Origin: Microbacterium sp. H83
GTDB taxonomy: Bacteria; Actinomycetota; Actinomycetes; Actinomycetales; Microbacteriaceae
Direction: 5' to 3'
Length of the DNA stretch: 64,000 nt
NCBI RefSeq assembly: GCF_001650405.1
Contig: NZ_LWCU01000056.1
Span: forward strand, 1-64,000
The position numbers were made by a program, and so were the translations under genes. Shown piece after piece: positions 50,892-59,566 of this stretch (position 1 is the stretch's first letter; every line of letters begins with the position of its first letter). The notes beneath the pieces were generated by a model, which was not told the origin of the DNA, did no database searches, and saw only the letters and a program-made list of their open reading frames with translations.

Positions 50892-51317
50892 TCAGCCGGT
50901 GACGGTGAGCCGCACCTGATCCGTCCCGCCCGCCTCGACCCAGGCGAGCGATCGCTCGAGGATGCCGCGGAGAACGTCGAGGTCCACCTGCTCCAGATCC
51001 TTGATGTAGAGGCATCCGACGCCCGTGGTGTGCGGCCCGAGTCGGGCGAGGTCGTCGGCGTGCGCGTCGGTCCCCTCGAACAGGTATATCGTCGTCGCGG
51101 CCTTGCGCGGCGCGAAGCCGAGCAGACCGCTGTCGCCCTCTGTCCCCGTCGGGTAGCGGTAGTGGCACGATCCGAAGCCGATGATCGTCCCCCAGGTCTG
51201 CGGCTCGCGGCCGGTGATCTCCTGCATCAGCGCGGTGAGGGTCTCTGCGTCCCGCCGTCTGACCGCCGGCGCGGAGCGCGCGATCAGGCCGGCGACGTCG
51301 TCGCCCGTGGGCTTCAC
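50892..51317 (-). CDS. DUF1801 family protein
   Basis: The 141-residue protein fits DUF1801 (YdhG-like): ETLTALMQEITGREPQTWGTIIGFGSCHYRYPTG near residue 30, then a beta-rich body with FAPRKAATTIYLFE and the end LGPHTTGVGCLYIKDLEQVDLDVLRGILE. Its biochemical role is unknown. It starts with GTG overlapping the HhH gene stop by GTGA and forms an operon with it. This fixes the start codon. Confidence 0.88.
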   Translation of the reverse strand: MKPTGDDVAGLIARSAPAVRRRDAETLTALMQEITGREPQTWGTIIGFGSCHYRYPTGTEGDSGLLGFAPRKAATTIYLFEGTDAHADDLARLGPHTTGVGCLYIKDLEQVDLDVLRGILERSLAWVEAGGTDQVRLTVTG

Positions 51318-51889
51318 GACGCGCCCGCCTTCGCCGCCGCCTTCATGGCCCTCTTGTGCTCGCGGACCTTGGTGAGCGACTCGGGCGACACGATGTCGGC
51401 CACGCTGCGGAACGACCCCTCGTCGCCGTAGTCGCCCGCGGCCTCGCGCCAGCCCGCACCCGTGAAGCCGTACTGCTTGCCGAGCAGTGCGAGGAAGATC
51501 TTCGCCTTCTGCTCGCCGAAGCCCGGCAGTGCCTTCAGGCGCTTCAGCACCTCTGCACCGGAGGGGTCGCCCTCGGTCCAGAGGGTGGCGGCGTCGCCGT
51601 CCCACCGGTCGACGATCTCCTGGCACAGCGTCTGGACGCGGGCGGCCATCGACCCGGGGAACCGATGGACGGCGGGCGTCTCCTTGAACGCGGTGAGGAA
51701 CTCGTCCGGATCCATACCCGCGATCGCCGCTGCATCGGCCGCCCCTGTGCGCTGCTCGATCTTGAGCGGCCCCGCGAAGGCGGTCTCCATCGGCACCTGC
51801 TGGTCGAGCAGCATGCCCACCAGGAGTGCGAGCGGGTTGTCGGTCAGGAGCGCGTCGGCGGCGGTGTCTCCGGTGATGTGAAGGGCCAT
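51314..51889 (-). CDS. HhH-GPD-type DNA base-excision repair protein
   Basis: This 191-residue protein is related to the HhH-GPD glycosylases, with the helix-hairpin-helix region in LKRLKALPGFGEQKAKIFLALLG. It lacks the iron-sulfur cluster of EndoIII. It is shorter than MutY or EndoIII and belongs to the family of small actinobacterial Ogg-like proteins. Substrate specificity cannot be inferred. A -10 box CAGACT (51896-51901) lies six bases before the ATG. DUF1801 follows in the same operon. Confidence 0.8.
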   Translation of the reverse strand: MALHITGDTAADALLTDNPLALLVGMLLDQQVPMETAFAGPLKIEQRTGAADAAAIAGMDPDEFLTAFKETPAVHRFPGSMAARVQTLCQEIVDRWDGDAATLWTEGDPSGAEVLKRLKALPGFGEQKAKIFLALLGKQYGFTGAGWREAAGDYGDEGSFRSVADIVSPESLTKVREHKRAMKAAAKAGAS

Positions 51890-51921
51890 GCTCTCAGTCT
51901 GACACCCTCCCGCGGCCGCCG

Positions 51922-52317
51922 TCAGATGCGCTGCAGGCGGGGGAGCGGACCTTCGAGTCGCGCGACCCCGATCTCCACCTGGACGACCCGTTCGCGCACG
52001 TCGGCGATCTCCGCGTGAACGAACGGGAACTCCGCGTGAACCCGCTGGAACTCCGCCTCGATCTTCTCGAACCGCCGCTCGAACCTCGCCTCCATCGCCG
52101 TGAAGCGCTCGTCCACCTTCTCGAACCGCCGCTCGATCGTCGCCTCCATGGTCTCGAAGCGCTGGTCCACCTTCTCGAACCGCGCGTCGATCCGGTCGAA
52201 CCTCACCTCGAGCGCCTTCGTCTGACGGCCGATCATGCGGCCGACGACGCCGAGCACGGACGCTGCGAAGGCGGCGAGTGCGATGATCACGCCGATCACA
52301 TCCGGATTCACGAGCAT
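51922..52317 (-). CDS. Single-helix membrane protein with 18-residue coiled-coil repeats
   Basis: The 131-residue protein has an N-terminal helix (VIGVIIALAAFAASVLGVVG) and then a long coiled coil with repeating 18-residue units of type ERRFEKVDERFTAMEARF. It ends ARLEGPLPRLQRI. Its plan, 54-bp repeat period and ending match the protein at 32313-32684. A -10 box CAGACT (52324-52329) lies six bases before ATG, where the spacer GGGGGG could also serve as a ribosome site. Function is unknown. Confidence 0.75.
   Translation of the reverse strand: MLVNPDVIGVIIALAAFAASVLGVVGRMIGRQTKALEVRFDRIDARFEKVDQRFETMEATIERRFEKVDERFTAMEARFERRFEKIEAEFQRVHAEFPFVHAEIADVRERVVQVEIGVARLEGPLPRLQRI
52063..52190 (-). 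repeat. 54-bp tandem repeat in coiled-coil gene
   Basis: Plus-strand copies beginning CTTCTCGAACCGCCGCTCGA start at 52063 and 52117, and a diverged third (CTTCTCGAACCGCGCGTCGA) at 52171. The period is exactly 54 bp. Confidence 0.85.
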
Positions 52318-52460
52318 CCCCCCAGTCTGCGCGGACGGTCTCCGCGTGTCACGGGTTCGACGATATGAAGCACGACGGCGGCGCGGGGTCCGCGAGACCG
52401 TGGATGTCCGGGAACGGGGGAGAGGCCCGGCCGTCGCTGCCGATGTGCGGGCCGAGTGCG

Positions 52461-53768
52461 TCAGGCGGAGGCGGCGTCGTCCATGATCGCGGGCTGCGCG
52501 GGCTCCACGGGCGCGATGCCGTACAGCGTCGACAGCGCGGCCGTGAACTCGTCGGCCTGACCCGCTGCCGCGAGCTCGTGCGCGCGGGTGGTGGGAGTGT
52601 GCAGCAGCACGCCGGCGAGGTGACGCAGCGCCTGCTCGACCTTGCCGTCCTCGTCTCCGCGCGCACGTGCGCGATCGATCTCCGAATCGAGCAGCGAGAA
52701 GATGTGCGATCGCAGTGCGACGACCGAGGGCACGACGCTCTGCCGGCTGCCGACGACGTGGAACGTGTCGGCCGCCTCGCGCACGACGCTGCGTGCGGCA
52801 TCCGTCGCCTGCAGCTCCTCGAGCGGGGCGTGCAGGCTGATGGTCTCGAGGTCGAGCAGGGCGACGCCCTCGAGCGTCGCGACCGCCGGATCGACGTTGC
52901 GCGGCATGCCGAGGTCGACCACGAGCTGGCTGTGGGCGGAGACCGGGCAGCCGGGCGCGGCGATGCCGGTGGGCGCCTGCAGGTGATCGGGCGTGAGCAC
53001 GGGCTCGGTGGCGGTCGTGCAGGTGATCAGGAGGCTCGAGCGCGAGGCGACGCGGGCGTAGTCCTCCGCGTCGACCGGGCGGATGCCGTGCTTCGCCGCG
53101 AACTTCTCGGCGCGGCCGGAGGGGGAGTAGACCGAGATGTTCACGGCACCGCGCTCGCGCAGGGTCGCGAGCGTCACGGCGGCGTACGCGCCGGTGCCGA
53201 CGAGCAGCACGCGCTCGGCCGACCAGTCGGCGATCCGGCTGTCGGCGAGCTCGAGGGCGAGCCGCACGAGCGAGCGACCGGCGCGACCCAGGGCGGTGAC
53301 GTTCTTGACCTTGCGCTGCGCCTGGCTGGCGCGCTGGAAGAGGCGCTCGAGCTCGGGGGACGTGGTGCCGTCCTTGCGCGCGGACGTCAGCGCGCGGCGC
53401 ACCTGACCGGCGATCTCGCCCTCTCCGGAGACGACGGACTCGAGGCCCGAGGCCACCGAGAAGAGGTGCTCGGCCACGCGGCGGCCGGAGTGGACGTCGT
53501 AGGCGCCGTCGAGCTCGGCGGTCGCGATGCCGGTCGCGGACTCGACCGCTTCGAGCACGGCCTCCACCCCGATCGCTCCTGCCGCGGTGACCGGCTCGTC
53601 CATCTCGACGTACGCCTCGAACCGGTTGCAGGTAGCCAGAACGACCGCACCCTGCACGCACGAGGCCGTGTCCACGATGGTGGAGGCGACGTCGTCGGGG
53701 GTGCGGCTCAGGCGTTCGAGCAATTCGAAGGAGGCGGTCTTGTGACTCGCCGTGACACACAGCAGCAC
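52461..53768 (-). CDS. hemA: Glutamyl-tRNA reductase
   Basis: The 435-residue enzyme reduces glutamyl-tRNA(Glu) to glutamate-1-semialdehyde, the first committed step of C5 heme synthesis. It has the catalytic Cys in [15 protein letters not shown] near residue 52, the substrate motif [21 protein letters not shown], the NADPH Rossmann region [19 protein letters not shown] and the C-terminal dimerisation helices. GTG 53768 is preceded at six bases by -10 box TAGAAT (53775-53780). The gene diverges from hemE and the rest of the cluster. Confidence 0.96.
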   Translation of the reverse strand: MLLCVTASHKTASFELLERLSRTPDDVASTIVDTASCVQGAVVLATCNRFEAYVEMDEPVTAAGAIGVEAVLEAVESATGIATAELDGAYDVHSGRRVAEHLFSVASGLESVVSGEGEIAGQVRRALTSARKDGTTSPELERLFQRASQAQRKVKNVTALGRAGRSLVRLALELADSRIADWSAERVLLVGTGAYAAVTLATLRERGAVNISVYSPSGRAEKFAAKHGIRPVDAEDYARVASRSSLLITCTTATEPVLTPDHLQAPTGIAAPGCPVSAHSQLVVDLGMPRNVDPAVATLEGVALLDLETISLHAPLEELQATDAARSVVREAADTFHVVGSRQSVVPSVVALRSHIFSLLDSEIDRARARGDEDGKVEQALRHLAGVLLHTPTTRAHELAAAGQADEFTAALSTLYGIAPVEPAQPAIMDDAASA

Positions 53769-53830
53769 ACATCGATTCTACCCCTCCTCGCGCACAGGTC
53801 GGCCCGAGCGCGGGGTGGGAGGATGGACCC
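53769..53830. promoter_or_regulatory. Divergent hemA-hemE promoter region
   Basis: This 62-bp gap carries the minus -10 box TAGAAT (53775-53780) for hemA. The plus strand has GGGAGGATGG before hemE, which could act as ribosome site; no clear -10 box for hemE is visible. Control of both arms of the heme genes from here is likely. Confidence 0.55.
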
Positions 53831-54853
53831 ATGGCTCTCTCCGACGCTCCGCTTCTGCGCGCCCTCGCGGGCTCCCGCCCCGAGCACGCCCCCGTGTGGT
53901 TCATGCGCCAGGCCGGCAGGTCGCTGCCCGAGTACCGCGAGCTGCGGGTCGGCACCAGGATGCTGGACGCCTGCCTGACCCCCGACCTCGCGGCCGAGAT
54001 CACCCTGCAGCCGGTGCGCCGCCACGGCGTCGATGCCGCGGTGTTCTTCAGCGACATCGTCATCCCGCTGCGGCTCGCCGGTGTCGACGTCGAGATCGAG
54101 CCGGGTCGCGGGCCCGTGTTCGCGGATCCGGTGCGCGCCGCCGCCGACGTCGAGCGCGTCACCGCGATCGATCCCGCCTCGCTCGACGGCGACGCGATCG
54201 CCCAGGCCGTCCGCCTCGTCACGGCGGAGCTCGGCGACGTCCCGCTCATCGGCTTCGCGGGAGCGCCGTTCACCCTCGCCGCGTACCTCGTCGAGGGCGG
54301 TCCGTCGAAGGAGCACCTGCGTGCTCGCGCGATGATGCACGCCGACCCGGACTCCTGGCACCGCCTCGCCGGGTGGCTCGCGCAGATCTCCCGCCGGTTC
54401 CTCGAGACCCAGCGGGATGCGGGAGCATCCGTCGTCCAGCTCTTCGACTCCTGGGCGGGGTCGCTCAGCACCGCCGACTACCGCTCGTTCGTCGCGCCCC
54501 ACTCGCGCGCGGCGCTCGAGGGCATCGGCCTGCCGACCATCCACTTCGGCGTCGGCACCGGGCCGTTCCTCGCGGACATGCGCCTCGACGGCATCGCCGA
54601 CGGCGTCGGAGTCGACTGGCGCCTGCCTCTCGACGAGGCGGCCCGGATCCTGGGTCCCGACGTCACCGTGCAGGGCAACATCGATCCCGCCCTGCTCTCG
54701 GCGCCCTGGCCGGTGCTCGAGGCGCACGTGCGCGACGTCGTCGAGCGCGGTCGCGCGGCGCGCGGCCACATCGTGAACCTCGGACACGGCGTCCCGCCCG
54801 AGACCGACCCCGATCAGCTCACGCGGATCGTCGAGCTCGTCCACTCGCTCTGA
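53831..54853 (+). CDS. hemE: Uroporphyrinogen decarboxylase
   Basis: The 340-residue enzyme removes four carboxyl groups from uroporphyrinogen III to give coproporphyrinogen III. The signature [15 protein letters not shown] is near residue 22, and [17 protein letters not shown] near residue 140. The conserved Asp and Tyr residues around [10 protein letters not shown] and [14 protein letters not shown] line the active site. It begins the plus-strand arm of the heme cluster and is followed after 64 bp by hemY. Confidence 0.96.
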   Translation: MALSDAPLLRALAGSRPEHAPVWFMRQAGRSLPEYRELRVGTRMLDACLTPDLAAEITLQPVRRHGVDAAVFFSDIVIPLRLAGVDVEIEPGRGPVFADPVRAAADVERVTAIDPASLDGDAIAQAVRLVTAELGDVPLIGFAGAPFTLAAYLVEGGPSKEHLRARAMMHADPDSWHRLAGWLAQISRRFLETQRDAGASVVQLFDSWAGSLSTADYRSFVAPHSRAALEGIGLPTIHFGVGTGPFLADMRLDGIADGVGVDWRLPLDEAARILGPDVTVQGNIDPALLSAPWPVLEAHVRDVVERGRAARGHIVNLGHGVPPETDPDQLTRIVELVHSL

Positions 54854-54917
54854 CTCACCGGCTTTCTCCCTGCCCGCGTCGAGGCGACGCCCGACGACGG
54901 ATGGGAGAATCGGGAGC

Positions 54918-56501
54918 ATGACGTCTGAGTCCGCACTCCCCGGATCCGCGCCGGCCTCCGTTCCGATCGCGAACGATCCGGCCGACGCCGCCGAACTCGC
55001 CGCACGCGCCGCACGACGCCACATCGTCGTCGTCGGCGCCGGCGTCGGAGGACTCATCGCCGCCCGTGAGTGCGCGAAGGTCGGCATGCGGGTGACGGTC
55101 CTCGAGGCGACGGATGCCGCAGGCGGAGCGATCCGCCGGGCGGAGCTCGACGGCGTCGTCGTCGACGCGGGGGCCGAGAGCTACGCCACGCGCGGCGGGC
55201 ACGTCCGCGCGCTCGTGCACGAGCTCGGCCTCGGCGACCGGATCGTGGCCCCGGCCGCGGGCGGGGCGTGGCTGGCCGGCATCCCGGGAGTGGGGGCGGC
55301 GCCGCTGCCCGTCGGCGGCATCCTCGGCATCCCGGGCAATCCGTTCCAGGAGGACGTCCGCCGCATCATCGGGTGGTCGGGCGTGTGGCGCGCGTATCTC
55401 GACCGCATCCGCCCGCCGCTCACCATCGGCCACAGCCACAGTCTGGGCAGGCTCGTCGCGTCGCGCATGGGGCCGAAGGTGCGGGACCGCCTGGTGGCTC
55501 CGGTGACGACGGGCGTCTACTCCGCCTCCCCGGACGACGTCGACGTGGACGTCGCCGCGCCGGGGCTGAACTCCGCGCTGACCAGCGTCGGCTCGCTGTC
55601 GGGTGCCGTGCAGGCCCTGCGCGAGGAGGGCGCGGCCCGCGCCGCCGAGGCCAAGGCGAAGGCGCTGTCCCCGGGCGCGGCGGTCGAGGGCCTCGACGGC
55701 GGCATGGCGGTGCTCGTGGAGGCGCTCGTCGCCGACATCGAGAAGCTCGGCGGCGTGGTGCGCACCGGGGTCGCCGTCAGCGCGCTGGCGACGGCCGGAT
55801 CCGGATGGAGCGTCACGACGGATGCCCTGTCGTCCGACCACGTCGCGGAGGACGACGGGGACGACCGGAGCGAGCCGCGGACGGAGGATGAGGACCTCGC
55901 GGCGGACGGCGTCGTGCTCGCGACGTCCGAGGACGTCGCCAGGGAGCTGCTCGCCTCGGCGGTCCCCGCACTCGCGCGCACCGAGCGGGCGGACGCCCCG
56001 GAGATCGAGATCGTCACCCTGCTGCTGACGTCCTCGGCGCTGTCCGGAGCCCCGCGCGGGACGGGCGTGCTCACCGTGCCGGGCAGCCACGCCGCCAAGG
56101 CGCTGACCCACTCGACCGCGAAGTGGGAGTGGGTGCGCGCCGCCGCCGGAGGCCGCCATGTGGTGCGCGTCTCGTTCGGCGCCCAGGGCGAGCCCGCTGC
56201 GACGGCGGGGATGGACGACGCCACGGCCGCGCAGCTCGCTCTGCGCGAGGCATCCGCCCTTCTCGGCGTGCCGCTGGGCGAGGACGATCTCGTCGCGTCG
56301 CACCGGTCGCGCTTCGTGCAGTCGCAGCCCGCGTCGATCATCGGCTCCGGCGAGAGACGGGCCGCGGCGAGGGCCGCGGTGCAGGCCGTCCCCGGGCTCG
56401 CGGTCGTCGGCGCCTGGCTCGCGGGCACCGGTCTCGCGCAGGTCGTGCCCGACGCCCGCGAGGAGGCGGATCGGCTGCGCCGAGCGCTCCTCTGGGAGTG
56501 A
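54918..56501 (+). CDS. hemY: Protoporphyrinogen/coproporphyrinogen oxidase (HemY/CgoX type)
   Basis: The 527-residue FAD enzyme has the dinucleotide motif HIVVVGAGVGGLIAAREC near residue 35 and the following EATDAAGGAIRRAEL. In Actinobacteria with HemQ, this enzyme oxidises coproporphyrinogen III to coproporphyrin III. It is longer than typical (about 460-480 residues) owing to a 30-residue N-terminal extension and an acidic insert (EDDGDDRSEPRTEDEDL) near residue 315. A weak -10-like GAGAAT lies seven bases before ATG. Confidence 0.93.
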   Translation: MTSESALPGSAPASVPIANDPADAAELAARAARRHIVVVGAGVGGLIAARECAKVGMRVTVLEATDAAGGAIRRAELDGVVVDAGAESYATRGGHVRALVHELGLGDRIVAPAAGGAWLAGIPGVGAAPLPVGGILGIPGNPFQEDVRRIIGWSGVWRAYLDRIRPPLTIGHSHSLGRLVASRMGPKVRDRLVAPVTTGVYSASPDDVDVDVAAPGLNSALTSVGSLSGAVQALREEGAARAAEAKAKALSPGAAVEGLDGGMAVLVEALVADIEKLGGVVRTGVAVSALATAGSGWSVTTDALSSDHVAEDDGDDRSEPRTEDEDLAADGVVLATSEDVARELLASAVPALARTERADAPEIEIVTLLLTSSALSGAPRGTGVLTVPGSHAAKALTHSTAKWEWVRAAAGGRHVVRVSFGAQGEPAATAGMDDATAAQLALREASALLGVPLGEDDLVASHRSRFVQSQPASIIGSGERRAAARAAVQAVPGLAVVGAWLAGTGLAQVVPDAREEADRLRRALLWE

Positions 56502-56558
56502 GCGGCGGACCGCGACGGAACCCCAAACTCCTTCTCCTGTCAACCCTCTGCGGATCAG

Positions 56559-56587
56559 ATGCCGAAATCGGCATACAGGGCTACGCT
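56559..56587 (+). promoter_or_regulatory. Promoter and palindrome before the membrane trio
   Basis: ATGCCGAAATCGGCAT (56559-56574) is a perfect palindrome at the -35 position of a promoter whose -10 box is TACGCT (56582-56587). It is a candidate operator for the YtxH-like gene. The gap 56502-56662 holds no gene. Confidence 0.5.
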
Positions 56588-56662
56588 GGACACCTGGAGA
56601 GGCGGTGCCGAGCCGCCGGTTCGCCCTCGGGCGTTCACACCGGAACAACGTGAGGAGACCCC

Positions 56663-57145
56663 ATGAAAGGGAAGATCGGACTCGTCGTAGGACTCGGCGT
56701 GGGATACGTCCTCGGATCACGCGCGGGTCGCGCGCGATACGAGCAGATCAAGACGCAGTGGTTGAAGGTCTGGAACCTCGACCCCGTGCAGGAGCAGGTC
56801 GAGAAGGCCAAGGGCTTCATCGGCGACAAGGCCGCGGCCGTCCCCGGCGCGGTGTGGACCGGCGTGCAGAAGGTCGTGAAGTCGGCGACGGGCAGCGGCA
56901 CCGCCGGACAGCGCCTCGACTCCGCGGTCGCCGCGGGCAGGAAGGCCGCCGAGGACGTCGTCGACGCGACCGAGGATGCGGTCGACGAGGCGAAGGATGC
57001 CGCGAAGAAGGAAGCCGCGAAGAAGAGCGACGCCAAGAAGTCGACCTCCTCGGGCTCGACCTCCTCGAGCTCGGCCTCCGGCTCGGCGGCATCGAACGGC
57101 TCCGGCGCCTCGAACGGCTCCGGCACCGCGAAGACTGGCGACTGA
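56663..57145 (+). CDS. YtxH-like envelope protein
   Basis: The 160-residue protein starts with a Gly-rich membrane segment (KIGLVVGLGVGYVLGSRAGRARYEQI) typical of the YtxH group. A helical Lys/Ala/Glu-rich stretch follows (residues 95-120), and a Ser/Gly-rich tail ends the protein. YtxH proteins are stress-related in Bacillus. A clear GTGAGGAG site precedes ATG by eight bases. It is the first gene of a three-gene membrane set inserted in the heme cluster. Confidence 0.82.
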   Translation: MKGKIGLVVGLGVGYVLGSRAGRARYEQIKTQWLKVWNLDPVQEQVEKAKGFIGDKAAAVPGAVWTGVQKVVKSATGSGTAGQRLDSAVAAGRKAAEDVVDATEDAVDEAKDAAKKEAAKKSDAKKSTSSGSTSSSSASGSAASNGSGASNGSGTAKTGD

Positions 57146-57146
57146 C

Positions 57147-57554
57147 ATGCCCCGCGGATACCGCGATCGCGCCGAGGACAGCCTGCTGTCCCTCATCGGC
57201 GACCTCCCGGAGCTGATCGGGAACCTCGTCAAGGCGGAGATCGACCACGCCAAGAAGTGGGTGTCCAAGACCGCCAAGGATGCCGGCATCGGCTCGGTGT
57301 GGTTCCTGGTCGCCCTGTTCTTCCTGTTCTGGGCCGTCCCGGTGATCCTCGTCTTCGCGATCGCAGGACTCTCCTCGTGGTGGCCCGTCTGGCTGTCGGC
57401 GCTCGCCGTGCTCGGCATCCTGATCCTCGCCGTGCTGCTGTTCGCACTGCTCGGCATCCTGAAGTTCCGCAAGGTGCTCGCCCGCGAGAATCCGGCGCAG
57501 GCCGTGGGCGACGACATCCGCATCGTGAAGGAGGCCGGCGATGACCAGTTCTGA
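57147..57554 (+). CDS. Holin-like membrane protein (Phage_holin_3_6 type)
   Basis: This 135-residue protein has a soluble N-terminal region (DSLLSLIGDLPELIGNLVKAEIDHAKKW) followed by two adjacent helices (IGSVWFLVALFFLFWAVPVILVFAIAGL and WPVWLSALAVLGILILAVLLFALLGIL). It fits the actinobacterial holin-superfamily family rather than a phage lysis gene, since no phage genes lie nearby. It starts one base after the stop of the YtxH-like gene and overlaps DUF3618 by 14 bp. Confidence 0.8.
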   Translation: MPRGYRDRAEDSLLSLIGDLPELIGNLVKAEIDHAKKWVSKTAKDAGIGSVWFLVALFFLFWAVPVILVFAIAGLSSWWPVWLSALAVLGILILAVLLFALLGILKFRKVLARENPAQAVGDDIRIVKEAGDDQF

Positions 57555-57822
57555 CATCACGAGGTCGCTGCCGAAGACGGCGGTCCCGGCCGGGATCGTC
57601 GACGCCAGAGACTCCGCTCGTGCGGAGCTGAAGGCGGCGCTCGCCGCGATCGAGGTGAAGGGCAACTTCCCGCGACGGATCGACAAGGCGTCCAAGCGCG
57701 CGGCCGCCCGCGCGCGCGTCTTCGCAGACCGCAACCCGGTCGCCGCGACCGCCGCGGCGGTGGCCGTCGCCGCCACGATCGGCGGTGCGGTCTGGGTGAT
57801 CGCCCGCGCCCTCTCGCGCTGA
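57541..57822 (+). CDS. DUF3618 family protein
   Basis: The 93-residue protein has a helical N-terminal half (DARDSARAELKAALAAIEVKGN) and one membrane helix (PVAATAAAVAVAATIGGAVWVIAR) at the end. It belongs to DUF3618, which is often found next to holin-like and YtxH-like genes in Actinobacteria. The 14-bp overlap with the gene upstream implies coupled translation. Function is unknown; an envelope role is likely. Confidence 0.8.
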   Translation: MTSSDITRSLPKTAVPAGIVDARDSARAELKAALAAIEVKGNFPRRIDKASKRAAARARVFADRNPVAATAAAVAVAATIGGAVWVIARALSR

Positions 57823-57867
57823 TCGCGCGCGTTCGCGACCACTCGGCAAAGGGGGCAGACTGGACTC

Positions 57868-58545
57868 ATGTCCGATGAGCGCGAAGAGAACCCGTCCGGC
57901 TTCACCCTCTGGGCCGTCTGGCGACGCAACCCCGACGTCCCCGTCACGGAGTCGGACTCCACGGAGCTCGAGACGATCGTGTCGTACATCGAGGACTCCG
58001 GCGTCACGGTGCGCGGCTTCTACGACGTCTCGGGCCTCAAGGCCGACGCCGACCTGATGGTCTGGCTGCACGGCGACACGGCGGAGGAGCTGCAGAAGGC
58101 GCTGCGTCGTCTGCGCCGCACCGAGCTGCTGCGCTCACTGCTGCCCGTGTGGAACGTCATGGGCGTCCACCGCGACGCGGAGTTCAACCGCTCGCACGTC
58201 CCCGGCTTCCTCCGCGGCGTCGCGCCGAAGGACTGGCTCTGCCTGTATCCGTTCGTCCGCACGCCCGAGTGGTACCTCGCCCCCGAGGCGGACCGTCGTG
58301 CGATGCTCGCCGACCACGGACGCAAGGGCGCGGCGTTCACGGGAGTGACCGCCAACACGGTCGCCGCGTTCGCGCTCGGCGACTACGAGTGGCTGCTGCC
58401 CCTCGAGGCCGACGACGTCACGGATCTCGTCGACATGATGCGCGACCTCCGCTACACCGAGGCGCGGCTGTTCGTGCAGGAGGAGGTCCCGTTCTACACG
58501 GGACGCCGGCTGCGGTTCGACGAGATCGCGGACGTGCTGCAGTAG
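57868..58545 (+). CDS. hemQ: Coproheme decarboxylase (HemQ/ChdC)
   Basis: The 225-residue enzyme belongs to the chlorite dismutase-like fold and makes protoheme from coproheme with peroxide. The probable distal His is H101 (VMGVHRDAEFN), the catalytic Tyr is Y127 (CLYPFVRTPEWYLAPE), and the proximal heme His is H150 (AMLADHGRKGAAF). The C-terminal TEARLFVQEEVPFYTGRR is typical. A -10 box CAGACT (57856-57861) lies six bases before ATG 57868, so it is probably leaderless and can be read independently of the trio. Confidence 0.95.
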   Translation: MSDEREENPSGFTLWAVWRRNPDVPVTESDSTELETIVSYIEDSGVTVRGFYDVSGLKADADLMVWLHGDTAEELQKALRRLRRTELLRSLLPVWNVMGVHRDAEFNRSHVPGFLRGVAPKDWLCLYPFVRTPEWYLAPEADRRAMLADHGRKGAAFTGVTANTVAAFALGDYEWLLPLEADDVTDLVDMMRDLRYTEARLFVQEEVPFYTGRRLRFDEIADVLQ

Positions 58546-58552
58546 GCCCGTC

Positions 58553-59566
58553 ATGAGCTCTTCCATCAACCGGTCCACCCCGATCCGACTGGGCACGAGG
58601 CGCAGCGCACTCGCCCAGGCGCAGTCGGGCCATGTCGCCGCCGCCCTCGAGAAGATCTCCGGGCGCAGGGTCGAGCTCGTGCCGATCACGAGCGAGGGCG
58701 ACACGAACCGCGCCTCCCTGTCGGAGATCGGCGGTCAGGGGATCTTCGCGACCCGGCTGCGAGACGCTCTGCTCGCCGGTGAGTGCGACTTCCTCGTCCA
58801 CTCGCTCAAGGACCTCCCGACGGCGATCCCCGAGGGGCTCGTGATCGCGGCGACGCCGGTGCGCGAGGATGCCCGCGACGTGGTCATCACGCGCGGCGGC
58901 ACTCCGCTGCACCAGCTGCGCTCCGGCAGCAAGGTGGGCACGGGATCCCCCCGGCGCATCGCGCAGGTGCGTCGCCGGGCGCCGCATGCGGAGGTCGTCG
59001 ATCTCCGCGGCAACGTCGACTCACGACTGCAGCGCGTCGCATCGGGCGAGCTGGATGCCGTGATCCTCGCGGCCGCCGGGCTGTCGCGCCTCGGCTCCGA
59101 CTCCCCGCTCCGACGGGAAGAGCTCGGTCTCGCCGAGTGGCCGACCGCTCCGGGGCAGGGATCGCTCGCCGTCGAGACGCGCGCGGATGCCCCGGAGGAG
59201 CTGCTCGCTGCCCTCGCCGAGCTCGACGACGCGGACACCCGCCTGGCGGTGACGGTCGAGCGCGCGGTGCTCGAGGGGCTGGATGCCGGATGCCAGGCGC
59301 CGATGGCGTCGCATGCCGCGCTCGAGGGCGACGACATCCGCGTCAGATCGGTCGTCTACGCCCCTGACGGGGAGCGGCGGATCGGCCTCGACGTCACCGA
59401 AGCCCTGAACGGGGAGTATATTCGTCGGAACGGCAGTGGCAATGGAGCGGATGCTGCCGATGGTGCGGACCCGATGCACGCAGCACGCGAGCTCGGGTTG
59501 AGTGTTGCCCGTCGGCTGCTCGAACAAGGGGCGGCTGACCTTGTTTCCCGAGAGCATTCCTCATGA
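58553..59566 (+). CDS. hemC: Hydroxymethylbilane synthase (porphobilinogen deaminase)
   Basis: The 337-residue enzyme joins four porphobilinogens into hydroxymethylbilane. It has the start [15 protein letters not shown], the catalytic ASP region [21 protein letters not shown] (Asp near residue 88) and the dipyrromethane-attaching Cys247 in [13 protein letters not shown]. It overlaps hemD by four bases (59563-59566), so the two are coupled. It follows hemQ by seven bases. Confidence 0.96.
   Translation: MSSSINRSTPIRLGTRRSALAQAQSGHVAAALEKISGRRVELVPITSEGDTNRASLSEIGGQGIFATRLRDALLAGECDFLVHSLKDLPTAIPEGLVIAATPVREDARDVVITRGGTPLHQLRSGSKVGTGSPRRIAQVRRRAPHAEVVDLRGNVDSRLQRVASGELDAVILAAAGLSRLGSDSPLRREELGLAEWPTAPGQGSLAVETRADAPEELLAALAELDDADTRLAVTVERAVLEGLDAGCQAPMASHAALEGDDIRVRSVVYAPDGERRIGLDVTEALNGEYIRRNGSGNGADAADGADPMHAARELGLSVARRLLEQGAADLVSREHSS

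Noticed and set aside
56663..57822. Prophage or lysis cassette because of the holin-like gene
   Set aside because: No endolysin, tail or integrase gene is near. The trio is a common chromosomal set in Actinobacteria.
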